Shown: piece after piece, positions 17,487 through 26,483 of the stretch
How the letters are laid out: the number at the start of each line of letters is the position of its first letter
Position numbering within the stretch: the stretch's first letter is position 1
Assembly: GCA_050288085.1 (NCBI GenBank)
Contig: JBNKDD010000010.1
Span: 1-46,299 of the forward strand
Direction: 5' to 3'
Length of the DNA stretch: 46,299 nt
Origin: JBNKDD01 sp050288085
GTDB lineage: Bacteria > Chloroflexota > Anaerolineae > Aggregatilineales > UBA3940
Notes under the pieces: model-generated
Told to the model about the DNA's origin: nothing
The model's database searches: none
The model's input: the letters and a program-made list of their open reading frames with translations, nothing else
Program-made: the position numbers and the translations under genes

Positions 17487-19382
17487 ATGGCACAAGCATT
17501 TCAAGCAGAGATTAAACAACTACTCAACATCCTGATCCACTCACTGTATCAGGACCGGGAGATCTTCCTGCGGGAATTGATCTCCAATGCCTCGGACGCC
17601 CTGAACCGGGTCAAGTTCGAGATGCTGACCAACCCGGACGTACTCGACCCTGACGCCGAGCTGCTGATCCACCTGACGGTCGATGAGGAAAACCACACCA
17701 TCCGCATCACCGATACCGGGATCGGCATGACGGCAGAGGAAATGGTCGATGCGCTGGGGGTGATCGCCCGGAGCGGGGCGCGGGACTTCCTGGCCCAGGT
17801 CGAGGGCGATTCGAGTTTTGCCGACGACCTGATCGGGCAGTTTGGGGTTGGCTTCTACAGCGTCTTTATGGTCGCAGAACGGGTCGAAGTCACCTCGCGA
17901 TCCTATCTGCCTGATGCGGAAGCCGCTACCTGGATTTCGACCGGCGAGGAAGGCTACGAGATCGTCGCGGCAGATAAGGTAGATCGCGGCACGGAGGTGC
18001 TGATCTTCCTGCGGGAAGATGCCCAGGAATTCGCCTCAGAGTGGAAGCTCAAAGACATCATTAAGCGGCACTCTGATTTCGTCACCTTCCCGATTTATGT
18101 TGGGGAGCCGGAAGAACCCGAAGAGGGCGAAGAACCCGCCCCGTTCGAGCCGGTCAACCAGCGGGTGGCGATCTGGCGGCGCTCATCGAGCGAGGTCGAA
18201 GACGAGGAATACGACAATTTCTACCGCAACCTGACTCTCGATTTCGAGCCGCCTGCCCTGCGCATCCACGTTCAGAGTGACGCGCCGTTCCAGTTCTACG
18301 CGCTGCTGTATATCCCGGCCACTTCCGAGCGGAATATGTTCAGCCTCCGCAAAGAACCCGGCCTGAAGCTCTATGCCCGCAAGGTGCTGATCCAGGAATA
18401 CACCACCGCCCTGCTGCCCGAATACCTGTGGTTTGTCCAGGGTGTGGTTGATAGCGAGGACCTGCCTCTCAACGTCAGCCGCGAGACGATCCAGGCCAAC
18501 CCCATGATTAACAAGCTCAAGCAGGTGATCACCCGCCGGGTGCTGGCCGAATTGGGCCGGGTGGCTGAAGATGACCCGGAACAGTACGCGGCGATCTGGT
18601 CGGCCTGGAGTGCGCTGCTCAAGCAGGGCGTGATCACCGAGTTTGGTGACCGTGACCGGCTGCTGCCCTTGCTGCGTTTTTATTCCAGCAAGAGCGAAAA
18701 CGAACTGGTATCGCTGGCCGATTATGTCGCAAACATGGCCGAAGGGCAGGCGCAGATTTACACCATCAGCGCCAATGACGTGGCCGCTGCTTCACGCAGC
18801 CCGCACCTTGACGCCTTCCGCTCCCGTGATATCGAGGTGCTCTACCTGACCGAGCCGGTTGACGGCTTCCTGATGACCGCCCTGCACGATTACGAGGGGC
18901 ACGAACTGGTCGGAGTCGATCAGGCTGATCTCAACCTGGACGGGGTCGGAGAAGCACCGGAGGTAGACGAATCCGAACCGGTGCCGCAAGGTGAACTGGA
19001 CGACCTGCTCAACTACATGAAGGACTACCTGGGTGATCAGGTCGAATCGGTGCGGGTCAGCAAGGTGCTGTCGTCGGGCAGCCCGGCCCGGTTGGTCACA
19101 CCGGAGGGCGGACTGGATCGGCATACCGAGCGCGTCTACCAGATGCTCGAACGCGATTATCAGGCCGTCGCCCGCATATTGGAGATCAACCCGCGCCACC
19201 CGATCATCCGCAACCTGACGGCCCGGTTGGAACGCGGCCAGGATGATGCGGCCCTGGCAAACAGCGTGAACCTGCTCTATCAAAATGCGCTGTTGGCCGA
19301 TGGACTGCATCCCAACCCGGCGGAGATGGCGGCAGCCATCCAGGAGATGCTGGAAGCCGCCACGCGGGTCGATGAGGATTAA
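17487..19382 (+). CDS. htpG: Chaperone protein HtpG (Hsp90)
   Basis: This protein of 631 residues is a full-length bacterial Hsp90. Family signatures run in order: ELISNASDALNRVKFE (ATP-binding helix), DTGIGMT, GQFGVGFYSVFMVA (lid region), RGTEVLIFL, and LPLNVSRETIQ in the middle domain, then a C-terminal dimerisation region. It hydrolyses ATP to help fold or remodel client proteins in the cytosol. ATG 17487 has GGAGGG upstream; an in-frame TTG at 17472 is not preferred. An acidic linker (EEPEEGEEPAP) lies between the N and middle domains. Expression is probably heat- or stress-responsive, but no CIRCE element is visible. Confidence 0.96.
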   Translation: MAQAFQAEIKQLLNILIHSLYQDREIFLRELISNASDALNRVKFEMLTNPDVLDPDAELLIHLTVDEENHTIRITDTGIGMTAEEMVDALGVIARSGARDFLAQVEGDSSFADDLIGQFGVGFYSVFMVAERVEVTSRSYLPDAEAATWISTGEEGYEIVAADKVDRGTEVLIFLREDAQEFASEWKLKDIIKRHSDFVTFPIYVGEPEEPEEGEEPAPFEPVNQRVAIWRRSSSEVEDEEYDNFYRNLTLDFEPPALRIHVQSDAPFQFYALLYIPATSERNMFSLRKEPGLKLYARKVLIQEYTTALLPEYLWFVQGVVDSEDLPLNVSRETIQANPMINKLKQVITRRVLAELGRVAEDDPEQYAAIWSAWSALLKQGVITEFGDRDRLLPLLRFYSSKSENELVSLADYVANMAEGQAQIYTISANDVAAASRSPHLDAFRSRDIEVLYLTEPVDGFLMTALHDYEGHELVGVDQADLNLDGVGEAPEVDESEPVPQGELDDLLNYMKDYLGDQVESVRVSKVLSSGSPARLVTPEGGLDRHTERVYQMLERDYQAVARILEINPRHPIIRNLTARLERGQDDAALANSVNLLYQNALLADGLHPNPAEMAAAIQEMLEAATRVDED

Positions 19383-19418
19383 CCGCCTTTTGAGTAGAAT
19401 TTAAATATCTATCTTGCC

Positions 19419-19463
19419 TGTAGGGGCGACTGGAACCAACCGAAGGTTTGCATCGCCCCTACA
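19419..19463. repeat. Short inverted repeat, possible dispersed element
   Basis: TGTAGGGGCGA (19419-19429) and TCGCCCCTACA (19453-19463) are perfect 11-bp inverse arms around a 23-base loop that contains its own GGTT/AACC pairing. It lies 37 bases after htpG. It could also terminate transcription, but the arms look like the ends of a dispersed palindromic repeat. Confidence 0.45.
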
Positions 19464-19532
19464 ACGGTTATTTTTGAAAATAGATGTAAGGGAGAACACC
19501 ACCCTCAATCAAGCAACAACGGAGAGAACAAC

Positions 19533-20462
19533 GTGCGTATCGCAATCATGGGGACCGGCGGGGTAGGCGGATATTTTGGGGGCCTGTTAGCTAAAGCAGG
19601 TGAGGATGTCACCTTTATCGCCAGGGGTGAGCATCTGAAGGCCATTCAGGAAAACGGCCTGCGGGTGAAAAGCGTTCACGGCGATTTCCACATCCAACCT
19701 GCCAAAGCGACAGACGATCCCGGCACGGTCGGTTCGGTTGACCTGATCCTGTTCGCTACCAAGACTCACCAGCTTGAGCAGGCAGCACAAACCATCCACC
19801 CGCTGATCGGCCCGGACACCGTCATCCTGCCGCTTCAAAACGGCGTCAGTTCATCTGAGCGCCTGACCGAAATCCTGGAATTGGCGGAGCCGGTGCTGGG
19901 CGGGACGACGCGTATCGTCAGCCTGATTGCTGCCCCCGGTCTGATCGAGCACAGCAGCCAGATCCGCCAGATCATTCTGGGCGAATTAGACGGTACTATC
20001 TCAGGGCGGGCACAAAAGATCGGTGATGTCCTGGCCCGGTCAGGGGCACAGGTCGAAGTAACGGATAACATCAACAAAGCCCGCTGGACGAAGTTCTTGT
20101 TCATCGCGTCGTTCAGTGCGATGGGTGCGGCGACGCGAGTCCCGATAGGCGAAATGATGGCCTGTGAGCCAACCCGCCAGACCTTCGCGGCCTCCATGAG
20201 AGAGATCAAGGCCGTCGCCAAAGCCCAGGGAGTCGCGTTGGATGATGATATCGTCGAGTCGACGATCGCCTATTGTGATGGGCTCGAACCCGGCATCACC
20301 TCATCCATGCAGCGAGATATCATGGCCGGTTATCCCTCGGAGCTAGAAGCGCAGGTTGGCTATATTGTTCACAAGGGGGCCGAATTGGGCGTTCCGGTGC
20401 CGGTGAATACATTCCTGTATAGCATATTGCTGCCGCAGGAAATCCGGGCGCGCCGTTCGTAG
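19533..20462 (+). CDS. panE: 2-dehydropantoate 2-reductase family protein
   Basis: This 309-residue protein starts at GTG with GGAGAG ahead. The N-terminal Rossmann fold has MRIAIMGTGGVGGYFG (NADPH-binding GxGxxG), then FIARGEHL, TKTHQLEQA and VILPLQNGVSSSERL. The helical C-terminal domain has the conserved Lys of INKARWTKFLF and the closing PSELEAQVG segment with Glu. The reaction would be NADPH reduction of 2-dehydropantoate to pantoate in coenzyme A synthesis. Family paralogues (ApbA/PanE-like) reduce other substrates, so the exact role is not certain. Downstream, with a 31-bp gap, is the HEAT-like gene. Confidence 0.9.
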   Translation: MRIAIMGTGGVGGYFGGLLAKAGEDVTFIARGEHLKAIQENGLRVKSVHGDFHIQPAKATDDPGTVGSVDLILFATKTHQLEQAAQTIHPLIGPDTVILPLQNGVSSSERLTEILELAEPVLGGTTRIVSLIAAPGLIEHSSQIRQIILGELDGTISGRAQKIGDVLARSGAQVEVTDNINKARWTKFLFIASFSAMGAATRVPIGEMMACEPTRQTFAASMREIKAVAKAQGVALDDDIVESTIAYCDGLEPGITSSMQRDIMAGYPSELEAQVGYIVHKGAELGVPVPVNTFLYSILLPQEIRARRS

Positions 20463-20493
20463 AGGCCAGACAGCCTCATTGAAGGGAGTACTG

Positions 20494-21699
20494 ATGACAT
20501 CCCAAAATTTCGCCGATGAGCACGAGTTGATCAAGGTATTAGAGTCCGTCCCCGATTCTTATATCGAGGCGACCTTACCCTGCCCCACCGATGACCGGAT
20601 ACAGAAGGTTGTTTCCTGGGCAATGGACGCCACGCCAGATCAACGCCGGGCGCTTCACCACGCCATGACAGCCGGAACAAACGGTACCCTGGAGGTATTT
20701 GCCGAACGGATGGCGATGTTGAGCGTCCGCAAGCAGTCCCCCGACTTGCTGCTGTCCGGGCTGGTTGCCATGACGATGACCAACAGCGACCGGCTTGATG
20801 ATCCTCGCCTGGTGAATATTCGCCTGAGCCTGCTTCACCACAGCGCTAAAAGGCTGGGTCTGGATGTCGAGGCGTTTTTTGATCAGGCTGCACAGTACAT
20901 GCGTGGAATCTCGATGATGGCCGGTACAACCCTGTCTTTCCTGGATCGCACCCCAAAGAATAAACGCATCGAAGCGATGGGCTACCAGGAAGTCGAAGGC
21001 CCCAGTGGGCTGATCTATGGGGGTGGAAGTCTGACAGGCATCCCTGCCGGGTTATTGTTTGAGGATGAACCCCTGATTCCGGATGATGTCGAAGCCTTTT
21101 TTACCGGCCTGGGTGATCCGCTGGATACTACCGCAAAGCTGGCGCTGTATTTCGACATCAAACAGCACAGCGATTCGGTTCACCAATTTGAAGTTAAACT
21201 TCTCGATTTGCTTAACCGCGGCTCACACGATCATCGCGTGGTGCTGGCTCTGGGGGGGCTGGGGACAAAGGCTGCCGTTGATAAGCTGAAGGAACATCTG
21301 TCGGCGGATACCGGCGGCTTCTTGAAGTATTTCCGGCTCAATGTAGCGGTCGTTCTCTGGTGGATCGATCCGTTCCCACCGGCCTTGCAATATCTGATCG
21401 ACAGCTTACAGCCGGAGGCCGATTGGAGCTTAAAGACTCGTGCAGCGATTGCCCTCCGGTATTTTCAATGTGCTGAGGCGGTGAGGGCTTTGCGGCTGGG
21501 GGTGGAGAGCGACCGGTTTGACGAGCGGTACTATGCCTTGATGTCGCTGATCACATTAGGTGGCGGCTCCGATGAGATCGATGAGCAGATGTTATTCGCT
21601 AAGATGAGAACACCGGATGCTGAGGCCCAACAGGCATTTTTCGCCGAAGTCGATCAGATGATCGCTCAGATGGATTTTCCTGAGTGCCTGAAGAATTGA
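20494..21699 (+). CDS. HEAT-like helical protein of unknown function
   Basis: This protein of about 401 residues is mainly alpha-helical. The N-terminal 150 residues look like a helical bundle. The middle (about 150-200) contains FLDRTPKNKRIEAMGYQEVEG and a glycine-rich GGGSLTGIPAG loop. The C-terminal half has HEAT-like helix pairs (KTRAAIALRYFQCAEAVRAL, DERYYALMSLITLGGG). No catalytic motif is evident. The start is ATG 20494 (AGGGAG upstream); TTG 20479 is an alternative. It is followed after 150 bp by the peptide ligase gene, so they may act together, but this is only positional. Confidence 0.65.
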   Translation: MTSQNFADEHELIKVLESVPDSYIEATLPCPTDDRIQKVVSWAMDATPDQRRALHHAMTAGTNGTLEVFAERMAMLSVRKQSPDLLLSGLVAMTMTNSDRLDDPRLVNIRLSLLHHSAKRLGLDVEAFFDQAAQYMRGISMMAGTTLSFLDRTPKNKRIEAMGYQEVEGPSGLIYGGGSLTGIPAGLLFEDEPLIPDDVEAFFTGLGDPLDTTAKLALYFDIKQHSDSVHQFEVKLLDLLNRGSHDHRVVLALGGLGTKAAVDKLKEHLSADTGGFLKYFRLNVAVVLWWIDPFPPALQYLIDSLQPEADWSLKTRAAIALRYFQCAEAVRALRLGVESDRFDERYYALMSLITLGGGSDEIDEQMLFAKMRTPDAEAQQAFFAEVDQMIAQMDFPECLKN

Positions 21700-21849
21700 C
21701 CCTCTACAGTAACCCATAGGCATAAAAATAGTACATCAGTCAGTTGGCCTGAATAGGCGATAACTTGATAAAATATATTTATAGTTATCATTGTTATCAT
21801 CAATTAAAACGACGCTCATTTATTTGACCGGCCAAAAGGACAACTGACG

Positions 21850-23361
21850 ATGACCATTGCTTTTGATGAGCTACAAAAAAGGCTGGTGCCAATGTGGGAA
21901 TTGATCGGTGACTCGTCGCCGGGTGGGGCGATCAAAGATCACAATTCCTCAGTTGTTATTCCATCATTATCGGTCGATATTGAATTCCCAAGCACTGCCC
22001 AGCAAGCCTACGAAGAACGGATGTTGTTCCTGCTTTTTCTGCTGCGTCAGCCCAACCTTTGCCTGATCTATGTGACCTCGCAGCCGATCCAGCCGGACAT
22101 CATTGATTATTATCTTGACCTGATCCCCGGCGTGGTTGCCAGTAATGCCCGTAAACGCTTGATCCTGGTTTCGCCGCAGGATGGCTCCCCGCGTCCGCTG
22201 ACGGAAAAACTATTGGAACGTCCAGCCCTGATCGAACATATCCGCTCTTTGATCCCCAACCTTGAACGGGCTCACATGATCCCCTTCAATACCACCGATA
22301 TGGAACGTGAATTGGCTGTCAGGCTCGGTATTCCAATGTATGCTGCCGATCCGCGTTACTTTGCCTTCGGAACCAAGAGCGGCTGCCGCCGGGTGTTCGC
22401 TGAGGAGAGCATCAACCACCCACTTGGCTATGAAGACCTCAACAGCATCGAGGCAGTGCAGGAGGCGATAGCCAGTATCCGGGCACAAAGGCCAACCGTC
22501 GAGCAGGTGATCCTCAAATTGAATGAAGGGGTCAGCGGCCTCGGTAATGCGGTGATCGATCTGTCTGATCTGCCTGTGCCGGGCGATCCATCAGAACCAG
22601 ACGCGCTGTTTAACCGCCTGCAATCCATGAAGCTTGAAGGGGACGGCGTGACCTACGATAGCTACATAGACGAGTTGATCTCGTGTGGGGCTGTTGTCGA
22701 AGAGTACATCAAGGGAGAGGAAATTCGCAGCCCCAGCGCCCAACTGCGCATCACCCCTCGTGGCGAAGTGGATATGCTGTCTACCCACGACCAGATGTTG
22801 GGTGGCCCCAGTGGACAGAGCTACCTGGGGGCGATATTCCCCGCTCACCCGGCTTACAGTTGGACGATCATGCGGGATGCCGCCAGGATTGGTGAGCGCT
22901 TCGCATGTGAAGGTATTGTCGGGCGGTTTGCCCTCGACTTTGTGGTGGTGCGCAAGGAAAACGGCGATTGGGAATCTTACGCGATAGAGGTCAATCTGCG
23001 AAAAGGCGGAACGACCGCGCCTTACCTGATCTTACAATATCTGACCGACGGCCAATATGATGCCGAATCAGGCATATTCAAAACAGCCCAGGGCCATGAG
23101 AAGTTCTACGTGGCAAGTGATCACGTCGAATCCAATGCTTACCACGTCTTCACCCCAACCCAGTTGTTTGATATTGTCAGTCGCTACCGCCTGCACTTTG
23201 ATCATGCCAGCCAGACCGGGGTGGTCATGCAGTTGATCACCGGGGTGGCAGAGTTGGGCCGGGTTGGGATCACCGCCATCCACAATTCGCCGGAGGAAGC
23301 CGAAGAACTCTATACGCGATTTGTCAGTGTGCTCGATCAGGAGGCAGGGCTTTCTTCATAA
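21850..23361 (+). CDS. PGM1-type ATP-grasp peptide ligase
   Basis: This 503-residue protein matches the PGM1-related ligases: an N-terminal pre-ATP-grasp domain (about 1-165), FGTKSGCRRVFAEESI (175-190), an ATP-binding strand VILKLNEGVSGLGNAVI, and an acidic metal-binding end (GRFALDFVVV, YAIEVNLRKGGTT). PGM1 from pheganomycin synthesis joins a modified amino acid to a peptide carboxylate via acyl-phosphate. Here no precursor peptide or tailoring enzyme is recognisable, so the natural substrate is unknown; the family occurs in many non-producing bacteria. A possible promoter (TTGGCC, 17 bases, GATAAA) lies about 80 bases ahead. Confidence 0.8.
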   Translation: MTIAFDELQKRLVPMWELIGDSSPGGAIKDHNSSVVIPSLSVDIEFPSTAQQAYEERMLFLLFLLRQPNLCLIYVTSQPIQPDIIDYYLDLIPGVVASNARKRLILVSPQDGSPRPLTEKLLERPALIEHIRSLIPNLERAHMIPFNTTDMERELAVRLGIPMYAADPRYFAFGTKSGCRRVFAEESINHPLGYEDLNSIEAVQEAIASIRAQRPTVEQVILKLNEGVSGLGNAVIDLSDLPVPGDPSEPDALFNRLQSMKLEGDGVTYDSYIDELISCGAVVEEYIKGEEIRSPSAQLRITPRGEVDMLSTHDQMLGGPSGQSYLGAIFPAHPAYSWTIMRDAARIGERFACEGIVGRFALDFVVVRKENGDWESYAIEVNLRKGGTTAPYLILQYLTDGQYDAESGIFKTAQGHEKFYVASDHVESNAYHVFTPTQLFDIVSRYRLHFDHASQTGVVMQLITGVAELGRVGITAIHNSPEEAEELYTRFVSVLDQEAGLSS

Positions 23362-23372
23362 GGCTCACACAC

Positions 23373-24392
23373 TCACGACCCTCTCTCAAGGACAAGCTGC
23401 ACATCGGAACCGCTGTCTGTCGCTTCAATTTGGACGTTCAGAAATTCGCCGCCCTGCGCATAGACCAGCAGGGTGACCTTATCCTGCGTGTGAGGCAGTG
23501 AGTAGCGCTTCCAGCCCGCAGCCGGTAAGGCTTCCACGTAGAAATCGAGCACTGCTTCGCTGCTGCTGGGGGTGGAGTAAGTTGTAACCCCAAACAGGCT
23601 GGTCAACTCGGCTGCATCATCCATCAAGGGTAAATCGATGCTGCAATCGCCGGGGGCGGAAAGCGCCTCACCTGGACTGGTGCTCGTGATTTCAAAGTGC
23701 CAGCTTAACTCGCCCACCTGACCCGGCGCAAAGCGGCTGTCGGTCGTGCTGCCGGTGAAGTCATAACGCAGCACGTAACCGCCCTCATCTGCCAGCACGA
23801 GTGTCCCCGATACCCCGGTGAAGTCACCCAATGATTCCGCCTCAAAGGTGTAACCCATCCCCGGCTGACCGGCGACCGTCTCAGGCCCATCCGGTTCGAG
23901 GGTGATATCCGCCAGGTCTGGCAGGAAATCATCCGGTGTGAGGAATGAATTCTCCAGATCATAGCTTTCAGGGAAGATCAAACAGCTTGCATCACCGATA
24001 CCTTCACCGGTCATGTACTGAGTCTCGCCGATCTGGATCAGCGTGATATCGCCTGGGTCTTGTTCCGGGCCTACCCCCTCGATCCGTAGATCACGGCGCA
24101 GGGCTGTCGGTGAGGATAGGATGTCAACCGTATAGTCCCAGCTTGCTGCCGGATCATCTTCAGCGGTGAAGCTGACCTCGAAGGCAGCGGCATACCCTTC
24201 TAATGCATCCAGGCCGAGTCCTTGATAGGTGACGGCGGTTTCGCTTACCGGTGTTTCCTCAGACCCGGTATTTTCTTCTACGGCTTCGTCGGGCTCATCT
24301 TCCGCCCGGTTGGGCAGCAGGCCACAGGCCAGGGTGCTGAGGGCCAGGAATAGGAGAGGCAGTATCAGCCGGTGGGGGGATTTAGATCGCAT
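23373..24392 (-). CDS. Lipoprotein of unknown function
   Basis: This protein of about 339 residues has a signal peptide ending in LSTLAC (lipobox) and then an acidic, low-complexity linker (EDEPDEAVEENTGSEE). The mature part resembles LppX/LprG-like or DUF-type beta-rich lipoproteins (GDITLIQIGETQYMTGEG, GTLVLADEGGYVLRYDFTG), which bind lipids or other hydrophobic ligands at the cell surface; this likeness is weak. The start is ATG 24392, with GAGGAAA upstream; a GTG at 24413 is less likely. It is divergent from the exported acidic protein. Confidence 0.75.
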   Translation of the reverse strand: MRSKSPHRLILPLLFLALSTLACGLLPNRAEDEPDEAVEENTGSEETPVSETAVTYQGLGLDALEGYAAAFEVSFTAEDDPAASWDYTVDILSSPTALRRDLRIEGVGPEQDPGDITLIQIGETQYMTGEGIGDASCLIFPESYDLENSFLTPDDFLPDLADITLEPDGPETVAGQPGMGYTFEAESLGDFTGVSGTLVLADEGGYVLRYDFTGSTTDSRFAPGQVGELSWHFEITSTSPGEALSAPGDCSIDLPLMDDAAELTSLFGVTTYSTPSSSEAVLDFYVEALPAAGWKRYSLPHTQDKVTLLVYAQGGEFLNVQIEATDSGSDVQLVLERGS

Positions 24393-24423
24393 GGTGGGTT
24401 TTCCTCGCAGCACTTAACAAATC

Positions 24424-24435
24424 TGTAACGTTACA
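24424..24435. promoter_or_regulatory. 12-bp palindrome TGTAACGTTACA, candidate operator
   Basis: A perfect 12-bp palindrome lies 32 bases upstream of the lipoprotein start and 10 bases from the -35-like element of the divergent exported-protein gene. Its position suits joint control of both genes. No linked regulator gene is present nearby. Confidence 0.35.
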
Positions 24436-24445
24436 AGGGTACCAT

Positions 24446-24474
24446 TTTTGGTTGTAATTACATTATACTATAAT
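24446..24474 (+). promoter_or_regulatory. Probable promoter of the exported acidic protein
   Basis: TATAAT (24469-24474) is a perfect -10 element, with a weak -35 (TTTTGG, 24446-24451, 17-base spacing; TTGGTT is an alternative at 15). The -10 lies 38 bases ahead of the ATG at 24512. Confidence 0.5.
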
Positions 24475-24511
24475 AGAAATAGATCATCTGTATTTTTATT
24501 GAGGCATTACG

Positions 24512-25159
24512 ATGAAGAAGTTTAAAATCATTATACTTCTTGGAGTGCTGCTCCTGTCACTCTCCCTGACCGGGGTGGTTTCCGCCCAGGATGAACTCCC
24601 AGAAGAAGAACCACTCCCGACCGGCACTTATACCCATCCTATTGTTGAACTCCTAGCGACCTACTTCAGCCAGACCGAAGACACCGGTACAGAACCGGAT
24701 GCTGATCCAGATCAGGATGCCGATCCCGGTGATGACATCGATTTGGGTGAAGACGCCCAGGCTGCTTTAGAAGCAGAGATTCAAAACTATTTTGAGGAAG
24801 GTCTGGGTTTTGGTGTGCTCGTCAAGCTGTATGCTATTGCTGACGAATCGGAACAGGCTTGTGCAGCGGAAGCAGAGGAGGCTGGCACCGAGACCCCGGA
24901 TGAAACCTGCGGCGTGACCGTTGAGGAACTGGTCGAACTATTCGAAGGGGGGACCGGCATGGGGCAGATTTTCCAGATATATGGTAGGCCGTCCATGCTG
25001 GGAGTAGGGCATGTGCGCCAGGTGATGGGAACCAGCCAGGATACGACTCAGGCCACCTCCGGCGAGGATGGTGGTGGTAGTGGTCAGCAGGGTATCTGTA
25101 ACGCGCGTTCTCATGGCGGCAAAGCTAACGCAAACGGACAGAACGTCAACTGCGATTGA
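24512..25159 (+). CDS. Exported acidic protein, unknown function
   Basis: This 215-residue protein has a clear signal peptide (MKKFKIIILLGVLLLSLSLTGVVSA, cleaved after AQ-proximal Ala). An acidic Asp/Glu-rich stretch follows (PDADPDQDADPGDDIDLGED), then a helical region and four Cys in pairs (ACAAEAEEAGTETPDETC and a C-terminal ICNARSHGG...NC). The C-terminal GICNARSHGGKANANGQ segment looks conserved in Chloroflexota exported proteins, judging from memory. It may bind calcium or form part of the cell surface. Start, promoter and terminator are all well placed, so it is a single-gene unit. Confidence 0.8.
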   Translation: MKKFKIIILLGVLLLSLSLTGVVSAQDELPEEEPLPTGTYTHPIVELLATYFSQTEDTGTEPDADPDQDADPGDDIDLGEDAQAALEAEIQNYFEEGLGFGVLVKLYAIADESEQACAAEAEEAGTETPDETCGVTVEELVELFEGGTGMGQIFQIYGRPSMLGVGHVRQVMGTSQDTTQATSGEDGGGSGQQGICNARSHGGKANANGQNVNCD

Positions 25160-25198
25160 TTTTTCGGCTGCTGCGCCTGAAATCTAAGCGGTAAGTTG

Positions 25199-25230
25199 AA
25201 AGCCGTCCTGTTGATCAGGGCGGCTTTTTT
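25199..25230 (+). terminator. Intrinsic terminator
   Basis: AAAGCCGTCCTG (25199-25210) pairs with CAGGGCGGCTTT (25216-25227), with one G-T pair and a 5-base loop, followed by a run of T. It lies 39 bases after the exported-protein stop. Confidence 0.85.
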
Positions 25231-25448
25231 GTAACCATTATTGCTCAAATACAAAAGGTGGACTTCCGCAGCAAGGTCCAGGAAGGTGATTTTTCTTACC
25301 CCACCGCGAAGTTTACTCGCGGCTTGGACCCTAAGCGATGTGAGAAACCCATAGATAGAGTACACTATCATCATTTGGGCCAGGAAGTAAGGTTCATGAC
25401 TTTTGCCCCAGGTGCGGCTGTGATACTGGAAGGATAAAAGAAGCTATC

Positions 25449-25793
25449 ATGCATGATTTTCCCGCATTTATGAAGAATCCTATCAACCGCGTCGATCCGT
25501 CTTTGCAACATACCCCCGGCATTGAAGGGTACTTATATGATGGGGCAGACGGTAGCCAAATGGCTTTCTGGACCTATCATGAAACCGCTACATCAGCCGA
25601 GCATGTACATGACTACGATGAATATTTTGTTGTCGTGGCAGGGTGTTATACCCTGATCATCAAAGGGCAGGCCATTATCCTGAAGCCAGGTGAGGAATAT
25701 CTCATCCCCAAGGGAGTCGTTCACGGAGGTGAAGCGATTGCTGGAACCAGAACCATCCATGCTTTCGGTGGCACACGGGCGAAACGGGGCTGA
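25449..25793 (+). CDS. Cupin-domain protein
   Basis: This 114-residue protein is a single small cupin barrel. Metal ligands can be placed at His52, His54 and Glu58 (motif 1, SAEHVHDYDEYF) and His92 (motif 2, PKGVVHGGEA). The KPGEEYLIPKG segment is typical. Such proteins can be enzymes, sugar-nucleotide modifiers or ligand-binding regulators; nothing here fixes the activity. It has a separate leader and is convergent with hsp20 across a shared bidirectional terminator. Confidence 0.85.
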   Translation: MHDFPAFMKNPINRVDPSLQHTPGIEGYLYDGADGSQMAFWTYHETATSAEHVHDYDEYFVVVAGCYTLIIKGQAIILKPGEEYLIPKGVVHGGEAIAGTRTIHAFGGTRAKRG

Positions 25794-25837
25794 CCCGAAG
25801 GTAAGATACCTATAACGACTTATCGTGTACCCAAAAG

Positions 25838-25870
25838 CAAAAGGTGGACTCTCGCCGAGTCCACCTTTTG
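25838..25870. terminator. Bidirectional intrinsic terminator
   Basis: CAAAAGGTGGACTC (25838-25851) and GAGTCCACCTTTTG (25857-25870) are perfect 14-bp arms with a 5-base loop. T-runs on both strands serve the cupin gene (plus) and the hsp20 gene (minus). Confidence 0.85.
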
Positions 25871-25903
25871 TTTAGATAAAGGGCCAGGGGTTGTTGGTAG
25901 GGG

Positions 25904-26362
25904 TTACTTGGCCTGAACTTTGATGACCTTGGGCTTGACTTCTTCGGCCTTGGGCAGTGTTAATATCAGGATGCCGTTCTCGAAGCTCGCTTCAATCTGA
26001 TCCAGTTCAATCGGGACATTCAGTTGCAGTGTCCGGCTGAAGGGGCCGTGGAAGCGCTCGCTGAAAATGTGGTTTGAATCGTCATCGATCTCCATTTTCG
26101 GTATCTCGCCCCGGATGGTCAGCGTGTCGCCGCCTTCAATCGTAATTTCGACGTCGTCCGGGTTGACACCGGGAACCGAGGCCAGCACGACGATCTCGTT
26201 GTCGGTGTTGTAAGCATCAATCGCCAGGCGGGCACCGCGTGCGACCGTGTCATGGTCGTCCTGTGACATTGACCCCCACATGGCACCTTCTTCAAAGAAA
26301 CGCTCCATCAAGTCACGCAGGGTTTGCACTTCATTGGTTGGGTTACGACGAGTAAGTGTCAT
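25904..26362 (-). CDS. Hsp20/alpha-crystallin small heat-shock protein
   Basis: This 152-residue protein has an N-terminal helical region (1-45) with LRDLMERFFEEGAMW and an alpha-crystallin domain (about 50-145): AYNTDNEIVVLASVPGVNPDDVEITIEGG, then FERFHG-type SERFHGPFSRTLQLNVPIELD and FENGILILTLPKAE. The family forms oligomers that hold unfolding proteins without ATP. A strong AGGAGG precedes the ATG. HtpG in the same window is a natural downstream partner. No CIRCE element was found; a TATACT -10 is possible in the 100-bp leader. Confidence 0.95.
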   Translation of the reverse strand: MTLTRRNPTNEVQTLRDLMERFFEEGAMWGSMSQDDHDTVARGARLAIDAYNTDNEIVVLASVPGVNPDDVEITIEGGDTLTIRGEIPKMEIDDDSNHIFSERFHGPFSRTLQLNVPIELDQIEASFENGILILTLPKAEEVKPKVIKVQAK

Positions 26363-26483
26363 GATTCGATACCTCCTATAGCTTGCTTTCCAATAAGGTT
26401 TTTCTTATTTGTCTACAGTATAGGAGGGCTATATAAGAGCGAGTTAGGAAAAATATCAGACTTGTATAAGAATCTGGGGGAAA

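Noticed and set aside
25239..25448. Possible riboswitch or T-box in the cupin leader (AAGGTGGACTTCCGC, CCGCGA/TCGCGG)
   Set aside because: Small hairpins only; no T-box specifier arrangement, no aminoacyl-tRNA or amino acid gene downstream, and no known riboswitch core.
26363..26460. CIRCE or other HrcA site ahead of hsp20
   Set aside because: No TTAGCACTC-N9-GAGTGCTAA arrangement is present.
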